Source of the DNA: an uncultured Psychroserpens sp.
GTDB lineage: Bacteria > Bacteroidota > Bacteroidia > Flavobacteriales > Flavobacteriaceae
NCBI RefSeq assembly: GCF_947501425.1
Contig: NZ_CANMVN010000012.1
Span: forward strand, 1 to 54,428
Length of the DNA stretch: 54,428 nucleotides
Direction of reading: 5' to 3'
Shown piece by piece: positions 16,128 to 25,404 of the stretch (position 1 is the stretch's first letter; each line of letters starts with the position of its first letter). The translations under genes were made by a program, and so were the position numbers. The notes under the pieces were generated by a model. It searched no databases. It worked only from the letters and a program-made list of their open reading frames with translations, and was not told where the DNA came from.

Positions 16128-16671
16128 TGAAGTGTCCTTTATATTTGATTGCTTGTTTAACATGTGCCAGATGATGATTACTATGCCAGGCGTAAGTGCC
16201 TATGGTTTCATCTAACCTAAAGCGCTTTCCATGTTCAGGGTGTATAAATTCTCTGGACAACTCATCGTTAGAAATGTGCCGTAGTAGCTTCCCAAGTTTA
16301 GAATGTAGTCCTTTAAGTAAAAAAAGCGTGTCTTTTAAATCGTCATCATTACCATCAATAAGCGTGGCCCAACGGTCTTCATAATAAGGTCTTATAGTTG
16401 GAGATTCCTCAGTAAGTGCCAGTTTAAACCTAATCATACTATTCATATGGCTGTCAGCACAATGATGTACTACCTGTTTAATAGTCCAGCCTTCTGGTCT
16501 GTACGCCCAGTTGAGTTGCTCGTTAGATAGGTCTTTTGTAAGTTGTTCAATGGCTTCAGGAAAATGTTCAATATCCTGAATCCACGAATCGATTATTTCA
16601 GAAGAGATATGTTCAGGTGTATGAAATTTTCCAATAGGAAATTTTAACTGTTCAATTTCTTTGTGATCCAT
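16120..16671 (-). CDS. DinB-fold metal-dependent hydrolase/transferase, YfiT/BstA-like
   Basis: 183 residues. Four-helix DinB fold with the metal histidines in QVVHHCADSHMN (His69/70, His75) and in AWHSNHHLAHV (His163-170), and a typical NWAYRPEGWTIKQ segment. The YfiT group includes bacillithiol S-transferase BstA; Bacteroidota members are often annotated as YfiT family bacillithiol transferases. Whether this organism makes bacillithiol cannot be judged here. The start overlaps the end of the preceding gene by 28 bases, an unusually long overlap. Confidence 0.88.
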   Translation of the reverse strand: MDHKEIEQLKFPIGKFHTPEHISSEIIDSWIQDIEHFPEAIEQLTKDLSNEQLNWAYRPEGWTIKQVVHHCADSHMNSMIRFKLALTEESPTIRPYYEDRWATLIDGNDDDLKDTLFLLKGLHSKLGKLLRHISNDELSREFIHPEHGKRFRLDETIGTYAWHSNHHLAHVKQAIKYKGHFND

Positions 16672-17156
16672 TTTTCTAAATCTTTATCAGATTTCTTTTT
16701 AAGAAGCTTTTCTAAAGCTCTGTCTTTTTTTATTCCTGAATCTTTATTGTTCTCATAAACTTTTAAGACACTTTTCATGCCTGCTACATTACCTTCCATT
16801 TCATTAAGTTTTCTAGAGTTTTCTATAGCATGCTTAGCCCATCCAGCTAAGAAGGTTAGTAAAAGGTCTGGGTTTTTTTCAGCAACTTCAACAATATAAG
16901 CAGAAACACTAATAGTAACAGTTGGAGTACCTGTTAGCCACTGCATGACAAAGGCGCTAACATTTTTTCTTTTTGATTCCTGCTCATTTAAGGGCGTGTT
17001 CTCCAGCCAGTTAATAGCATCTAAGGCATCCTGCTGATGTTTTTTATAATCAGCTTCAGATGTTAGTGAATAATTATCAGGGATATTAAATTCCTGAGCT
17101 TGGAATGATAGAGACCATAATAATAAGATTGCGATACATAGTTGAGGTAGTTTCAT
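16644..17156 (-). CDS. Exported helical protein of unknown function
   Basis: 170 residues with a clear signal peptide (LCIAILLLWSLSFQAQ). The mature part is helical and Lys-rich, with ALDAINWLENTPLNEQ and ending DLEKWITKKLNS. No family recognised. It precedes and overlaps the YfiT-like gene and lies 59 bases after the TonB receptor gene in the same direction, so it could be the fourth gene of the ECF-FecR-receptor unit. That link is inferred from position only. Confidence 0.7.
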   Translation of the reverse strand: MKLPQLCIAILLLWSLSFQAQEFNIPDNYSLTSEADYKKHQQDALDAINWLENTPLNEQESKRKNVSAFVMQWLTGTPTVTISVSAYIVEVAEKNPDLLLTFLAGWAKHAIENSRKLNEMEGNVAGMKSVLKVYENNKDSGIKKDRALEKLLKKKSDKDLEKWITKKLNS

Positions 17157-17215
17157 GTGAGATAGTTTTATTTTCTTAAAAATACTAATTATTTCTTTCA
17201 GAAAATACTTTCATT

Positions 17216-19531
17216 TTAAAAACGGACTCTAAAACTTAAATTTGGTGTTATTCCTAAAGATAAATTTTCTATTGCAATAATATCACCATCAGAATTTTCG
17301 ACATAGTAGGTGTTGATTACATTTTGTCTATCGAAGATATTCCAAATAGAAGTACCAATTGAAGCATCAAGTTTATTGGTGAGTTTCAATTGATAGGTAG
17401 CAGATAGATCTGTTCTGAAATAATCAGCAATACGCTCATTATTTGGTAAATCATATTCAATTAATGAGTTGGCATTATTTTGCACTTCTGAAGGTAAGGT
17501 TTGAGGTCTTCCAGAGTGCCAATTCACACCTAAAGCTAATTTCAGATTGTTAATAGTATAAGTGGTTGCGAATGTTGCGGCATGCCTTATATCAATATTA
17601 TTAGGAAACGGGTTTCCATTATTAAGATCGTCAAAAATGTAATCGTTTTTACTGTAAGAATAACTAAGCCATGTACTAAAGGAGTCAAATTGTTTGTTGA
17701 TTAAAAAGTCAATACCTCTAACTTGGTATTTACCTATAGCATTTGTAAACTGAAATTGGTTTTGAAAACCCTGACTTCTGGTGGTTATGCCTTCTACATC
17801 TTTTATAAAAGCTTCAGCACTGATTAGGAGTTTGTTTTTGTTGTAGTGAATGCCAATAGCACCTTGAACACTTTTGATTATTGGAATGTCCTCATTGTTA
17901 GATAGGATCCAACGGCGTTTTTCGATACCTAGAAAATCATTTTGAAGATCGATAATTTGCGAAGTGGTCTGACTTTTTAATTCGGCAAGGAACTCCAATC
18001 TAAAATCATTATTCAGTTTATGACTTACAGAAAGTCGAGGTTCAGTGAAGAACTCTGAAAACTTCTCAATGTAATTGGTTCTCAGACCAATTCTAGCATA
18101 GGTATTTTTGTTGGCTGAAGTGAATTCAGCCTCGCCATAGATAGAGTGTGTTCTCACAACTTCTTTTACAAAACTAATAACATTCGGGTTGTCGGCATCT
18201 TCAGCATTACTAATAATCACCTCATTAAACTGATAGCCTCCATGAAGTTTTAGGTTATTATCAATATGGTTAGTTGCATTAATCTTTACACCAATTTCAT
18301 CAACCTTATTATCTTGATTTAAGCGTTGATTATTAATGATATCGAAGTTTGTTGCTTTTAGATCGTAAGTGGTAAAATAGACCTGAGCTGTTGTTGTTAA
18401 TTTACTATTCCAGTATTTTAAATATTCTATTCCAGTAGCAAAATTGGTTTGTTCTAACGAGTTTTTTAGAGGGTCTTCAGATGTGTCATTTGGAAGTTGG
18501 TCATAAGTAAGACTGTTGTTTATGGTTGAAAAATTAAATCTGAATTGATCTTGATCAGTAACATCATATAAAAATTTGCTGGCAATATCATAAAAATAGA
18601 AACGCTCGTTATTTGATATGACCTCTGAGTTTCCCTGTTGAGCATTAGAGAAATCACTATCCTGGAACACGCGTTGTAAATATTGATCGTAGGTTGGGGT
18701 GAATATGAAATCGGTTACAGAACGTCTGGCAGAGAATTGTAATTCAGCTTTTTCATCTAACGGAATTTTTGCAAAACCGTCGGCATAAATCAAATTAAAG
18801 CCAGCTCCAGCTTTGAATTCCTGATCAAGACTGTTAGATTGTTGCATGTCAATAACACCAGAAACACCATCACCAAACTTAACGCTGGTTCCGTTTTTTG
18901 AGATATTGACCTCTTTGGTTAAGTAAGGATTGAATGCCGAAACCAATCCGAAGAAATGACCAGATTGGTACATTTTTATTCCATCCCAAAGAATTAGGTT
19001 TTGATCATGGGTTCCACCTCTAATATTGATGTTGGATACGCGCTCATCTACACTTAATATTCCTGGTAAAGCTTGTATACTTTGTAGAATATCTGGCTCA
19101 ATAAGTCCTGGAAGAATGCCAAAATCTTCAGTCTTTATATTGATTTTGCCATCACTTTTTTTCGAAATTCCTTTGGTTAAGAAATTGGTAATAACTACTT
19201 CTTCAAGCTTTTGTGTTATAAAGTCACTGAACGGATTAGTACGTTTAGAAATGACAATATTGGTGTTGCTTAGAATAATGAAATCAAGATTAGTTTCAGA
19301 TTTTAAAAATTCCAGAGCTTCTTCTAGAGTAATGTCTTTACTGGGAAGAATTGCTGTTTTGTCTTCAATGGTTTGATCGAGATAGGTGAAGTTAATATTG
19401 TATCTCGCTTCTAATGTTGTAAGGATTTTAGCAAGCGGAAGTTTGTCTTTGAAATTTGTTTGCGCAACAATGCTACTTAAATTTAAAAAGAGTAAAATTA
19501 TAAAAAGATAGAGCGTACCTCTTTTATTCAC
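17216..19531 (-). CDS. TonB-dependent outer membrane receptor with STN signalling domain
   Basis: 771 residues. Signal peptide (about 1-23), then an STN (secretin/TonB short N-terminal) domain at about 26-95 (LAKILTTLEARYNINFTYL), which in FecA-type receptors contacts the FecR anti-sigma factor. A plug domain follows (about 110-240, with SNINIRGGTHDQNLILWDGI), then a 22-strand barrel ending in the aromatic SFRVRF. Its start overlaps the FecR stop by eight bases. The ligand is unknown: no SusD or siderophore gene is next to it. Confidence 0.93.
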   Translation of the reverse strand: MNKRGTLYLFIILLFLNLSSIVAQTNFKDKLPLAKILTTLEARYNINFTYLDQTIEDKTAILPSKDITLEEALEFLKSETNLDFIILSNTNIVISKRTNPFSDFITQKLEEVVITNFLTKGISKKSDGKINIKTEDFGILPGLIEPDILQSIQALPGILSVDERVSNINIRGGTHDQNLILWDGIKMYQSGHFFGLVSAFNPYLTKEVNISKNGTSVKFGDGVSGVIDMQQSNSLDQEFKAGAGFNLIYADGFAKIPLDEKAELQFSARRSVTDFIFTPTYDQYLQRVFQDSDFSNAQQGNSEVISNNERFYFYDIASKFLYDVTDQDQFRFNFSTINNSLTYDQLPNDTSEDPLKNSLEQTNFATGIEYLKYWNSKLTTTAQVYFTTYDLKATNFDIINNQRLNQDNKVDEIGVKINATNHIDNNLKLHGGYQFNEVIISNAEDADNPNVISFVKEVVRTHSIYGEAEFTSANKNTYARIGLRTNYIEKFSEFFTEPRLSVSHKLNNDFRLEFLAELKSQTTSQIIDLQNDFLGIEKRRWILSNNEDIPIIKSVQGAIGIHYNKNKLLISAEAFIKDVEGITTRSQGFQNQFQFTNAIGKYQVRGIDFLINKQFDSFSTWLSYSYSKNDYIFDDLNNGNPFPNNIDIRHAATFATTYTINNLKLALGVNWHSGRPQTLPSEVQNNANSLIEYDLPNNERIADYFRTDLSATYQLKLTNKLDASIGTSIWNIFDRQNVINTYYVENSDGDIIAIENLSLGITPNLSFRVRF

Positions 19532-20420
19532 GTTTTAGCCTAATGATATTATCCGTTTTACTATACTTTAATTGTAATGGTAAAGTAATGGATTTTAGGG
19601 CAATTTCAATATCATTATGTGTAAAACTTCCAGTAAAATTTTGAGAATCACTAATGTTTTCAAATTCAATCGATACATTGTATTGTCTTTCAAATTCAGC
19701 AATAACCTCTCTATAAGGAATACTTTTAAAAGTACTGTTGTGATTTAACCATGACGGACTTGATAGTTTTTCTTTTTCGGTAGCAATATATTTCCCATCA
19801 ATAATTAAAAAGTTGTCTCCTGGAAGGAGTATTGTTTCTTTTGTTGTTGTGTTAACTTTTACTTTTCCTTCGTAACAAGTGACTTCAAAGTAATTATTAC
19901 GGTCTTTAACGTTAAACTGTGTTCCAAGAACAGTAATAGTTCCTGAGGTTGTTTTAACATCAAATGTCTCACCTTTAGCAACATCAAAAAAGGCTTCGCC
20001 ATCAAGTAGGATACTTCGGTTGTTGTCCCATTTTGAGTTATTAAACGTTACCGAAGACATTGCATTTAGCTTCACTTTTGAAGCATCAGGTAATACAATG
20101 GTCTTTTGTTGAGAAACTAGAGTGCTTGTAGTAGTGTTTACAGTTGTAGTATAAAAGTATATACCAAAACCAACAACTAAAATAGCAGCTATTTTTGAGA
20201 GCAGTGGTAATAACTTAAACGTTTTTTTCTGCTCTGATTTTATGGAACTCCAAACACTATTTAAAGACTCATCTGTATGTACAGTATTAGCTTTAAAACC
20301 TTGCAATTCTAGGTCAAGTTTAATCAGGTCATCATAGTCTTCAAGTTGCTTGAATGCTTCAAGTTCCTGAGGACTGAGATCATGATCTAACCATTTTTGT
20401 ATAAGGGCTTCTCGGTTCAT
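19524..20420 (-). CDS. FecR family anti-sigma factor
   Basis: 298 residues from the ATG at 20420, six codons inside the longest frame, since NREALIQKWLDHDLSPQELE is the usual opening. N-terminal cytoplasmic part (1-75), one membrane helix (about 78-95, IAAILVVGFGIYFY), a FecR beta domain (about 115-210, with GEAFFDVAKGETFDV) and a C-terminal DUF4974 domain. It senses the receptor STN domain and controls the ECF sigma factor encoded just upstream. Middle gene of a three-gene cassette. Confidence 0.92.
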   Translation of the reverse strand: MNREALIQKWLDHDLSPQELEAFKQLEDYDDLIKLDLELQGFKANTVHTDESLNSVWSSIKSEQKKTFKLLPLLSKIAAILVVGFGIYFYTTTVNTTTSTLVSQQKTIVLPDASKVKLNAMSSVTFNNSKWDNNRSILLDGEAFFDVAKGETFDVKTTSGTITVLGTQFNVKDRNNYFEVTCYEGKVKVNTTTKETILLPGDNFLIIDGKYIATEKEKLSSPSWLNHNSTFKSIPYREVIAEFERQYNVSIEFENISDSQNFTGSFTHNDIEIALKSITLPLQLKYSKTDNIIRLKRE

Positions 20421-20469
20421 AATATTTAATTCAAACATATAACAGTTTAGGAATAAAAAGTCCTACCCT

Positions 20470-20985
20470 TTATAATTCTTCAATATCCTGTCTTAATTTT
20501 TTTAAAGCACCATAGATGCGTTTTTCAACTGCTTTTGTTGAAATGTCTAACAGTTCAGCGATCTCTTTAAATCGTTTTCCTTCAACTCTATTCATTAAGA
20601 ATGCCACACGTTGGGCCTCTGTAAGATTGGCGATGGCTTTCTCTAATTTTTCTCTGTATTGCTTCTCTTGAAGTAGAAACTCAGGATTTATGTTAGTGCT
20701 TTGTTTTTGCTTGGTTTTTCGGTGTCTTAATACCACTTTTTGATGCGCAAATTCATTGAGCATTAAATTATTTGCTGTAGTAAATAAAAAGCTTCTGGCT
20801 TTATCTGGTGGTACTTTTGAACAGTTTTCCCATAACTTAACAAAAGCTTCTTGCATTTTATCCTGTGGATTTAATGTGCCTCCAAACTTATAATAAAGAA
20901 AGTCATGAAGGTCTTTGGAGTGTTTCCTAAAGATGGAGGAGAATAACTGTTCTTCGCAAATATGTTCTTTGAGTGGTTTTGACAT
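20470..20985 (-). CDS. RNA polymerase ECF sigma-70 factor
   Basis: 171 residues. Region 2 is at about 15-85 (LHDFLYYKFGG, DKMQEAFVKLWEN), region 4 at about 110-165 (LTEAQRVAFLMNRVEGKRFKEIAELL then STKAVEKRIYGALKKLR). Bacteroidota ECF factor of the FecI-like type, encoded 50 bases before its FecR partner. It is expected to drive the downstream receptor operon when the receptor binds its ligand. The palindrome at 21071-21086 lies about 85 bases upstream of its start. Confidence 0.93.
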   Translation of the reverse strand: MSKPLKEHICEEQLFSSIFRKHSKDLHDFLYYKFGGTLNPQDKMQEAFVKLWENCSKVPPDKARSFLFTTANNLMLNEFAHQKVVLRHRKTKQKQSTNINPEFLLQEKQYREKLEKAIANLTEAQRVAFLMNRVEGKRFKEIAELLDISTKAVEKRIYGALKKLRQDIEEL

Positions 20986-21070
20986 TCTGTTTTGGTTGCG
21001 GCTAAGTTAAAAAAATTATTATGGTAGGAGTTTTTAAGTTTTAGTTGTTCTATTAAAAATATAAGTAATT

Positions 21071-21086
21071 GTTAAGTAAACTTAAC
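21071..21086. promoter_or_regulatory. Palindrome between the ECF sigma gene and ffh
   Basis: GTTAAGT-AA-ACTTAAC is a perfect inverted repeat with a two-base centre, suitable for a dimeric regulator. No other support. Confidence 0.35.
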
Positions 21087-21113
21087 CGTTAGTTTTAGTT
21101 TTTAGTTGGTTAT

Positions 21114-21146
21114 AAAAGGATTGTTGGCTACAACAATCCTTTTTTG
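21114..21146 (+). terminator. Orphan plus-strand terminator upstream of ffh
   Basis: AAAAGGATTGTTG (21114-21126) pairs perfectly with CAACAATCCTTTT (21131-21143), loop GCTA, then Ts. No plus-strand gene precedes it; the nearest upstream gene (ECF sigma) runs the other way. Confidence 0.85.
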
Positions 21147-21223
21147 TGTTTTAATTTCTGCTTTTGGGCTTTATAAATACATCACAAATCGTTAAATTTG
21201 CCTCTTTAAAATTCTAAAAGAAT

Positions 21224-22552
21224 ATGTTTAATAATTTAAGTGAAAAGTTAGATAAAGCATTACACGTCTTAAAAGGGCATGGTAGTATTACTGAAGTCAA
21301 TGTAGCTGAAACTTTAAAAGAAGTTCGTAGAGCCTTATTAGATGCCGATGTTAACTTTAAAATTGCAAAGGAGTTTACCAATAAGGTCAAAGAAAAAGCC
21401 TTAGGTCAAAATGTATTGACAAGCTTACAGCCTGGTCAATTAATGGTAAAGCTTGTAAAAGATGAGTTGACTGAGCTTATGGGTGGAGATGCAGAAGGTA
21501 TTAACCTCTCTGGTAGTCCAAGTGTAATCTTAATGTCTGGTCTGCAAGGTTCTGGTAAAACTACCTTTTCTGGTAAATTAGCAAACTATCTCAAAAATAA
21601 AAAAACAAAACGCCCACTTTTAGTTGCTTGTGATGTCTATCGTCCTGCCGCAATTGATCAATTACATGTTGTAGGAGATCAAATCAATGTTGAGGTTTAT
21701 AGTGATAAAGGAAATAGTGATCCTGTAGCCATTGCTCAAGCAGGTATTGCTCATGCAAAAGCTAATGGATTTAATGTAGTAATTATAGATACAGCAGGTC
21801 GTTTAGCTGTTGATGAAGCTATGATGACCGAAATTTCAAACATTCACAAAGCCATTCAGCCGCAAGAAACTTTGTTTGTAGTAGATTCTATGACAGGTCA
21901 GGATGCTGTGAACACTGCTAAGGCATTTAACGATATATTAAATTTCGATGGTGTTATCCTTACTAAATTAGATGGTGATACACGAGGTGGAGCTGCAATC
22001 TCAATTAAATCGGTTGTAAACAAACCAATTAAATTTATTGGTACAGGTGAAAAGATGGAAGCTATTGATGTCTTCTATCCGTCACGTATGGCTGATCGTA
22101 TTCTAGGGATGGGAGATGTTGTCTCTCTTGTAGAAAGAGCTCAAGAGCAATATGACGAAGAAGAAGCTAGAAAGATTCAGAAGAAAATTGCTAAGAATCA
22201 ATTTGGATTTGATGATTTCCTGAAACAAATTCAGCAGATCAAGAAAATGGGTAACATGAAAGACCTTATTGGAATGATACCTGGTGCAGGAAAAATGATG
22301 AAAGATGTTGATATTGACGATGATGCTTTTAAAGGTATTGAAGCCATTATCCATTCTATGACTCCTGCAGAGCGCTCTAATCCCTCAATAATTAACTCTA
22401 GTAGAAAGAAACGTATAGGAAAAGGTTCTGGAACTTCGGTACAGGAAGTTAACCAGCTTCTTAAACAATTTAACCAGATGAGTAAAATGATGAAGATGAT
22501 GCAAGGCGGAAAAGGAAAAGCAATGATGCAAGCTATGAAAGGCATGAGATAA
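21224..22552 (+). CDS. ffh: Signal recognition particle GTPase Ffh
   Basis: 442 residues, full length. N domain (1-90), NG GTPase domain with P-loop GLQGSGKTTFSGKL (about 107), DTAGR and TKLDGDTRGGAA, and a methionine-rich M domain (about 300-442, ending KMMKMMQGGKGKAMMQAMKG) that binds signal sequences and 4.5S RNA. It targets nascent membrane proteins to SecYEG through FtsY. TAAATTTG at 21193-21200 is a plausible -7 box. The terminator stem starts inside the last codons. Confidence 0.98.
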   Translation: MFNNLSEKLDKALHVLKGHGSITEVNVAETLKEVRRALLDADVNFKIAKEFTNKVKEKALGQNVLTSLQPGQLMVKLVKDELTELMGGDAEGINLSGSPSVILMSGLQGSGKTTFSGKLANYLKNKKTKRPLLVACDVYRPAAIDQLHVVGDQINVEVYSDKGNSDPVAIAQAGIAHAKANGFNVVIIDTAGRLAVDEAMMTEISNIHKAIQPQETLFVVDSMTGQDAVNTAKAFNDILNFDGVILTKLDGDTRGGAAISIKSVVNKPIKFIGTGEKMEAIDVFYPSRMADRILGMGDVVSLVERAQEQYDEEEARKIQKKIAKNQFGFDDFLKQIQQIKKMGNMKDLIGMIPGAGKMMKDVDIDDDAFKGIEAIIHSMTPAERSNPSIINSSRKKRIGKGSGTSVQEVNQLLKQFNQMSKMMKMMQGGKGKAMMQAMKGMR

Positions 22553-22568
22553 TAACTCATGCTTTTTT
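22542..22568 (+). terminator. Terminator overlapping the ffh stop codon
   Basis: GCATGAG (22542-22548) pairs with CTCATGC (22556-22562), followed by seven Ts. The TAA stop (22550-22552) is in the loop. Confidence 0.85.
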
Positions 22569-22596
22569 TATATAATTAATCCACAATAACTAACAC

Positions 22597-23472
22597 ATGA
22601 CAATTCTAGACGGAAAAAAGGTAAGTAACGACATTAAAAACGAAATTAAGCAACAGGTTGATAAAATGATAGCTAAAGGAGAGAAAGTACCTCATTTGGC
22701 TGCAGTAATTGTTGGAAACGATGGTGCAAGTTTAACTTACGTAGGAAGTAAAGTTAGAGCTTGTGAACGTGTTGGATTTGAATCGACTATGGTTCGTATG
22801 TCAAATACAACCAGTGAAATTGAATTGTTAGACAAGATAGAAGAATTGAACCAGAATGATGATATCGATGGATTTATCATTCAATTACCATTACCAAGAC
22901 AAATTAATACTCAAAAAGTGTTGATGGCAGTGGACCCAAGTAAAGATGTGGATGGTTTTCACCCTGAAAACTTTGGTAAAATGGCCTTGGATATGAGCAC
23001 ATTTATTCCAGCTACACCTTTCGGAATATTAGAGCTTTTGGATCGCTATGGTGTGGAAACTGATGGTAAGCATACTGTGATCATTGGTAGATCACATATT
23101 GTTGGACGTCCGATGAGTATTCTAATGGGACGTAAGGGCTTTCCAGGAAATTCAACCGTAACTCTAACCCATAGTCACACTAAAAATATTACGCAAATAA
23201 CATCTCAAGCTGATATTATTATTTCAGCCTTAGGAGTTCCAAATTTCTTAAAAGCTGAAATGGTCAAGGACGATGCAGTTATTATTGATGTTGGAATTAC
23301 CAGAGTTGAAGACGAAAATTCTCCGAAGGGTTATGTAATCACAGGAGATGTTGACTTTGAGAATGTGAGTAAAAAGGCAAGTTATATCACTCCAGTTCCA
23401 GGAGGTGTAGGACCAATGACCATTGCCATGCTACTTAAAAACACACTGTTGGCTCGAGAGCAACGCATGTAA
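22597..23472 (+). CDS. folD: Methylenetetrahydrofolate dehydrogenase / cyclohydrolase
   Basis: 291 residues. FolD interconverts 5,10-methylene- and 10-formyl-tetrahydrofolate, supplying one-carbon units. Seen: the substrate segment SLTYVGSKVRACERVG with the catalytic Lys, DGFIIQLPLP, KDVDGFHPENFGKM, the Rossmann motif VIIGRSHIVGRPMS and the closing TPVPGGVGPMTIAMLL. Length is typical. It follows ffh on the same strand but beyond a terminator, so it probably has its own promoter. Confidence 0.97.
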   Translation: MTILDGKKVSNDIKNEIKQQVDKMIAKGEKVPHLAAVIVGNDGASLTYVGSKVRACERVGFESTMVRMSNTTSEIELLDKIEELNQNDDIDGFIIQLPLPRQINTQKVLMAVDPSKDVDGFHPENFGKMALDMSTFIPATPFGILELLDRYGVETDGKHTVIIGRSHIVGRPMSILMGRKGFPGNSTVTLTHSHTKNITQITSQADIIISALGVPNFLKAEMVKDDAVIIDVGITRVEDENSPKGYVITGDVDFENVSKKASYITPVPGGVGPMTIAMLLKNTLLAREQRM

Positions 23473-23497
23473 ATAGCTTATTTAGTTATATTGCAGT

Positions 23498-24202
23498 ATG
23501 ATTAACCTGTCTGCTGCATTACACCGAGTTTTGATATTTAGTTGGGAGCATTTGTTGCCAATTGGAATTGCGACTGTTTTTGCAGTTGCTTTAATTCGAT
23601 ATGCCAAGCAAATGCCTACGGAAAAGCAACAACGCCTAATCCATTACATTGCTGTTTTTATATCCACCACTGTTATTGGGTTTCACGTTTATCATATGCT
23701 CTTTAGTACTTATGATTTTAGAACAGATCTGCCTTTGTATTTGTGTAGTTTATTAGGAATTCTAATTCCAATTTATACATACTATCGTCGCTACTGGATG
23801 TTTGAAATATTGGTGTTTTGGATTATTGCTGGAACCTTACAAGGTGTGATCACACCTGATATAGCAGTGGGTTTTCCTAGTTTTGATTATTTTAGGTATT
23901 GGATTGTTCATCTAGGATTATTAATTGTGATGTTTTATAGTATTTATGTTCTAGACTTTAAACCCAAATTAAAAAGTGTATTTAAATCGTTCTTAGCATT
24001 GCAGGTGTATGTTGGGTTGATGATTTTTATCAATTACTTGTTAAATGCGAATTATTTTTACCTGAACGAAAAGCCGAAATCAGCATCGCTTTTAGATTAT
24101 TTTGGTGAGTGGCCATACTACATCATAGCTTGTCAGTTGATAATTATTCCTCTGTTTTTAATAATTTATTTGCCGTTCTATTTCCGAAGAACAACTACTT
24201 AG
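23498..24202 (+). CDS. TIGR02206/YwaF-type integral membrane protein
   Basis: 234 residues with about six hydrophobic segments (about 17-35, 48-68, 76-112, 125-140, 148-185, 205-230). [16 protein letters not shown] and [10 protein letters not shown] match the TIGR02206 (YwaF) family as I remember it. Function unknown. It starts 25 bases after folD, probably cotranscribed, and its end overlaps the convergent VOC gene by eight bases. Confidence 0.75.
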   Translation: MINLSAALHRVLIFSWEHLLPIGIATVFAVALIRYAKQMPTEKQQRLIHYIAVFISTTVIGFHVYHMLFSTYDFRTDLPLYLCSLLGILIPIYTYYRRYWMFEILVFWIIAGTLQGVITPDIAVGFPSFDYFRYWIVHLGLLIVMFYSIYVLDFKPKLKSVFKSFLALQVYVGLMIFINYLLNANYFYLNEKPKSASLLDYFGEWPYYIIACQLIIIPLFLIIYLPFYFRRTTT

Positions 24203-24617
24203 CAAATAACTGTTGTATATCTTTAAACGCCTTGAACTCTAAAGCATTTCCTGCAGGATCTAAAAAAAACATTGTGGCTTGTTCCCCAACTTGACCTTCA
24301 AACCTTATGTAAGGCTCAATAATGAACGACACACCTTTATTTGCTAGATTCTTAGCGAAATCTTGAAAAGTATCCCACGGTAAAACAACTCCATAATGAG
24401 GAACAGGAACTGATTTTCCATCGACTGGATTGGTATGGAGAGACGCTTCAGATTTTTCTTTATAATGTATAACCAACTGATGTCCAAAAAAGTTAAAGTC
24501 TACCCAGTGATCACTACTACGACCTTCTTCACAATGTAATACCTCTCTATAAAATGTTCTACATTCTTTAAGATTATGAACAGGAATTGCAATATGGAAT
24601 GGTGAAATATTCGACAT
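24195..24617 (-). CDS. VOC superfamily (glyoxalase-fold) protein
   Basis: 140 residues, two beta-alpha-beta-beta-beta modules. The first has [20 protein letters not shown] with a His that could bind metal, the second has [20 protein letters not shown] and ends in [15 protein letters not shown], where the Glu is the usual last metal ligand. Substrate unknown; proteins of this kind may be dioxygenases or thiol transferases. Ordinary housekeeping-size single gene. Confidence 0.85.
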   Translation of the reverse strand: MSNISPFHIAIPVHNLKECRTFYREVLHCEEGRSSDHWVDFNFFGHQLVIHYKEKSEASLHTNPVDGKSVPVPHYGVVLPWDTFQDFAKNLANKGVSFIIEPYIRFEGQVGEQATMFFLDPAGNALEFKAFKDIQQLFAK

Positions 24618-24721
24618 GATTTATCTTTTTTTGATAGTCGAAATTAACTATTTATTTTCAACCTTTCCATATTATCATATGAAAATCTAAGGTGTCAGAG
24701 TTGCTCTTTTCTTTAAAAGAT

Positions 24722-25291
24722 CTAATTTTCTCTGGTACATTCTATTTTCCAGGTAGGAAACACTATTTTTTCGGTTGTGTCTACCCATTCGCCAATCCAT
24801 TTATAGCCAGATTTGCTAATGTCGTAAAAGGTAAGTCTATAATACCCATCCATTCCGTTTGGAGCTTTTGATTCTCTGTACAAGACAATTTTGTTGTCTT
24901 CTGTCTTATTTCCTTCCCAGGTAGGCAACGAAGCTGTTGGAGATTTAGTTGAGAAAAAATGAACATACCATCTGCTACTGTCGGCAATATATTGTCTAAT
25001 ACTGCCAGTATGAGCGCCATCTGCTTTTAAGGTTTCGTCCTGCACAGCAGTACCATTCATGATATATTTCCACCTCCAAATCATGTCTTCAGTGTCATTC
25101 CATGAGCCATCCTGTTTCCGGGTTGTAGATTTACAATTACATGAACCAATTAAAGGATCAAAGTCTTTAATTTGCTCTGGAGCATCAGGATGAGGTTGTC
25201 CGAAAGGAAATTTTTCTGATGGTTCATAATCATATTGAGCAGCACAAACGTAAGTAGATAACATAAAACCAATAGTAAGTAATAACTTCAT
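24722..25291 (-). CDS. Exported protein, possibly DUF1579-like
   Basis: 189 residues with signal peptide (LLLTIGFMLSTYVCAAQ). The mature protein has IKDFDPLIGSCNCKSTTR, then DEDMIWRWKY-type strands (exactly DTEDMIWRWKYIMNG) and WYVHFFSTKSP, ending WKIECTREN. The LIG-start followed by repeated short beta-strands is like the DUF1579 lipocalin-type fold, but the match is by eye and weak. No operon partner; function unknown. Confidence 0.65.
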   Translation of the reverse strand: MKLLLTIGFMLSTYVCAAQYDYEPSEKFPFGQPHPDAPEQIKDFDPLIGSCNCKSTTRKQDGSWNDTEDMIWRWKYIMNGTAVQDETLKADGAHTGSIRQYIADSSRWYVHFFSTKSPTASLPTWEGNKTEDNKIVLYRESKAPNGMDGYYRLTFYDISKSGYKWIGEWVDTTEKIVFPTWKIECTREN

Positions 25292-25404
25292 AATATTTTG
25301 TTTTTGATTGTATTCAAATCACGACAAAATATCTGTTCAACACTATGTAAATGCAGAGAATAGCATTGAATTTGCAGTAAAACGCGTTAAGAAAAACCAA
25401 ATAC

